A stretch of 20,693 bases of DNA from the NCBI GenBank assembly GCA_011763485.2, contig JAANSK020278824.1:1-20693 (forward strand), read 5' to 3'. The stretch comes from Isoetes engelmannii (taxonomy: Eukaryota > Streptophyta > Lycopodiopsida > Isoetales > Isoetaceae). This document shows positions 18,665-20,693 of this stretch, piece after piece. The notes beneath the pieces were generated by a model. That model did not search any database. It saw only the letters and a program-made list of their open reading frames with translations, and was not told where the DNA came from. The translations under genes and the position numbers were made by a program. Numbering within the stretch: position 1 is the stretch's first letter; the number at the start of each line of letters is the position of its first letter.

Positions 18665-19528
18665 CCAGATGGCATGTTCCCAAATCATATTCTAAATCCG
18701 GAAGATAAGAAAGCAATGCAATCAATTACAGAAACGATTTTAAAGAGTAATGCTGATATGGGTATTATTTTTGACACAGATGTTGACAGGGCTGCTGCTG
18801 TAGATTCTAATGGTCGTGAATTGAACCGCAATCGTCTAATTGCTCTCTTGTCTGCAATTGTCTTGTCTGAACATCCAGGAACAACCATTGGTACAGATAG
18901 TGTGACCTCAGATGGCGTGTCTGATTTTATTGAGAAAAGACTTGGTGGCAAGCACCATCGGTTTAAGCGGGGATACAAAAATGTCATTGATGAAGCTATA
19001 CGTTTAGTAAGTCACATAAGGTAGATCATAGCCTCTAGATGTGCCTAGTTAAATTTCATTCAAATTTGAAAGATTAAAAGCCCAAGTTATGCTGAAATAT
19101 CTTCATCAAATTGATGTGTTTTTGTTCAACTGGGGATTAAACCTGGCTCCATATGTCGTTACCTATAATGTCAGAATGCAATCGACGAATAACCAAATGC
19201 ACATGCTCTTGCACAACTGTTTGATAATAAATCTGGCTCCAAATGTGGTTATGTATAACGTTTTAGTAGACGAAAAATCAAATACATGTGTCCTCGTGCA
19301 ACTATTTGATAATAAATCTGGCTCCACGTATAACGTTTTAGCAGAACTCAGTGGGTGAAGAAGCACACCTTGCCATAGAAACAAGCGGCCATGGTGCGCT
19401 AAAGGAAAACCACTGGCTGGATGATGGTGCTTATCTTATGGTAAAGCTCTTGATTAAATTGGCTTCAGCCAAAACTGCTGGCTGAAAACCAAGGTAGTTC
19501 CGTGCTTACAAACTTGATAGAGGAACTG
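18665..19528 (+). pseudogene. Phosphoglucomutase/phosphomannomutase family gene fragment (alpha-D-phosphohexomutase)
   Basis: Exon 18665-19006 (342 nt, phase 0 both ends) encodes PDGMFPNHILNPEDKKAM, the metal-binding loop FDTDVDRAA, then TSDGVSDFIEKRLGGKHH and RGYKNVIDEAIRL. An intron with donor GTAAGT (19007) and acceptor GCAG (19344) leads to exon 19345-19485, with ETSGHGALKENHWLDDGAY, the sugar-recognition segment. These match plant phosphoglucosamine mutase-like proteins that convert hexose 6- and 1-phosphates. At 19483-19485 a TGA ends the frame, but the expected continuation GSSVLTNLIEEL follows at 19493-19528 one frame over. The N-terminal catalytic Ser domain and the C-terminal domain are absent here. 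Intron retention means a DNA-level copy, not a processed one. It is most likely a broken partial gene; an intact gene with an unusual C-terminus is less likely. Confidence 0.85.
19115..19344 (+). repeat. Tandem repeat inside the mutase intron, carrying the splice acceptor
   Basis: Units beginning AATAAATCTGGCTCCAAATG occur at about 19136 (as ATTAAACCTGGCTCC), 19226 and 19311, with periods of about 90 and 85 bases. The third copy is partial and ends at ACGTTTTAGCAG, the acceptor of the intron. Copy 2 has the sister sequence ACGTTTTAGTAG at 19258-19269, so a second acceptor-like site exists upstream. Confidence 0.8.
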
Positions 19529-19984
19529 CAAAAATTCAAAAAAAAAAAATATTAGACACAATTCTTACTGCATTTGATATCCCATTGTGCAATCATTTAG
19601 CTTGCAAGGTTACAGTAAATGTTACCATGTAAACGTACACCCTGTACTTGACACCAAAAAAATGCAACCACTTCTAGATGATCTGGCATTATGATGAGTT
19701 ACTGGCGTCCCAGGCCCAGTCCCAGTCTCACTGGAAGCATTTTTTTTTACAAACAATTGAAAATCGCATGGAAAAATGCACTTTGGGTTATCTCAGCACT
19801 GAGTTTTTGGGTTCTTGCAACTGTGATGTTTATCAGCCAACTGTGATTCTAAATAACAGATTTGGTGCCTATTCTTTGCATCTTCTTTGTTTATACTTTC
19901 TTCTTTCGTTTATAGATACCTGAACCAACAATGTCAGGTACATTTGACCTCACTTAGTTACAGTTTACACGTCAGGCCAAGCAT
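19529..19984. other. Intergenic between convergent gene fragments
   Basis: It holds an A run just after 19535, then AT-rich sequence. A plus-strand open frame at 19678-19923 has no recognisable domain and no codon or splice support. The 3' untranslated region of the minus-strand gene ending at 19985 probably falls here. Confidence 0.35.
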
Positions 19985-20415
19985 CTACAGGAAACTGAGC
20001 AGTTCCTCAACTTCATCATTGGCTTCAGCTTGAACTTTCCACCGCTGCATTAACCACCATATAGATATGAGACACTAAGGGTATGCAGATCCTTTCTGGA
20101 TTTTAAACTAAGAATAATGCAGTCATTCCGCTACCTGTATCAAATGGATTGAATTCAAATCTGAACTCATATAGTATTATAAATTGAAAAATATATCAGT
20201 ACCTTCTCCTCCATATCCTCAACTTTCCATCAACTATTGAATGTATTCTGCCATATTGCTCCGCATTCCAAAGAAAGACTTTAACATGCTTTTCTTACTT
20301 TCAATGGACAAATTGCTACCACAGTAGGAAAAAGATAAAAGCGTACCCCATCTCTGATGGCTCTTGATAAAATGCCGCTGTTCATTTCAAGCTCATTTTC
20401 AATCATGGACATAAC
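19985..20415 (-). CDS. Probable 3' exons of an unidentified minus-strand gene
   Basis: Exon 20415-20347 (69 nt, phase 0) is bounded by acceptor TATCTTAG and donor GTACGC and reads VMSMIENELEMNSGILSRAI then RDG. It is open in only one frame. A terminal exon 20044-19985 follows acceptor TTAATGCAG and reads RWKVQAEANDEVEELLSFL then TAG. A 15-nt exon at 20217-20203 (DMEEK, acceptor TTGAG, donor GTACTG) would keep the frame, but it is speculative. The peptides are acidic and helix-prone. I do not recognise the family. Upstream exons would lie beyond the window, or the piece could be a relic. It is convergent with the mutase fragment. Confidence 0.4.
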
Positions 20416-20523
20416 CTAAGATAAACATATGCACATAAGTTAATGCAGAATTTAAGATGTCGACTTTAAAGATATACAATCCGTGCACTGGGTAATACAC
20501 TATTTAACTTGTTTATAATATAC

Positions 20524-20693
20524 TGTGACGTTCCCCGTAAATATATGCCATGTATGCATACATTCTACGGTGACGTCACTATACAAGTCGTCATAGACGC
20601 CTTGTATTCTTGGCACCGGACCATACCCTCATGGGGCGTGCACAAGTTATTTACATAACTTGTGCAACCTAAGGTATGGAATGCCAAATATCC
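20524..20693. repeat. Nested palindromic repeat at the window edge, possible mobile-element end
   Basis: The segment opens TGTGACGTTCCCCG, which could be the end of an LTR or other element. Near its right side three nested inverted pairs lie in order: TTGGCA (20610-20615) with TGCCAA (20682-20687), CCATACC (20621-20627) with GGTATGG (20673-20679), and GCACAAGTTAT (20640-20650) with ATAACTTGTGC (20655-20665), around a 4-base loop TTAC. All three pairs are exact. The element continues past the window, so its class cannot be set. Confidence 0.5.

Noticed and set aside
19678-19923. An 81-codon plus-strand open frame
   Set aside because: It has no family resemblance, and the mutase homology does not continue into it.

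Overview
The window looks like nuclear DNA of a seed plant, most likely a flowering plant. The evidence is a spliced host gene of the secreted (maize-type) polyamine oxidase family with GT-AG introns, a fragment of a plant sugar-phosphate mutase gene, and many plant-type mobile elements (L1-type LINEs, tRNA-derived SINEs, TIR miniature elements, LTR fossils). I cannot fix the lineage further. A monocot, magnoliid or other early-branching angiosperm would fit the polyamine oxidase class.

Layout. 1-280: what looks like a LINE 3' tail ending in a TTCC run. 280-3000: AT-rich intergenic DNA with a TG/CA-rich stretch (about 665-745) and a SINE (about 2140-2345). 2998-3144, minus strand: a short coding-like stretch I cannot name. 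3470-6160: two tandem copies of a minus-strand LTR-retrotransposon fossil. 6160-8990: repeats, homopolymer runs and a probable second SINE.

8996-13698, minus strand: a complete 11-exon polyamine oxidase gene whose exons join in frame to a 516-residue protein with a signal peptide. Intron 2 holds a 139-bp foldback element. 13700-15500: intergenic DNA with a strong GC-rich hairpin and short duplications. 15504-15830: a 327-bp TIR element with TTA target duplications. 15850-16366: a second TIR element with internal tandem repeats, joined directly to a 5'-truncated, broken LINE (16366-18250).

18665-19528, plus strand: a two-exon fragment of a phosphoglucomutase/phosphomannomutase-type gene that still has its intron but loses frame. 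19985-20415, minus strand: likely 3' exons of an unidentified gene convergent with it. The last 170 bases hold a nested perfect palindrome.

The only gene I judge whole is the polyamine oxidase. It should act in the secretory pathway or cell wall, oxidising spermidine and spermine and releasing hydrogen peroxide. The other genes are fragments or run past the window. I see no operon-like arrangement and no system that I would call new. The most interesting items are structural: the intronic foldback, an intron whose splice acceptor lies inside a tandem repeat, the element-on-element junction at 16366, and the nested palindrome at the right end.
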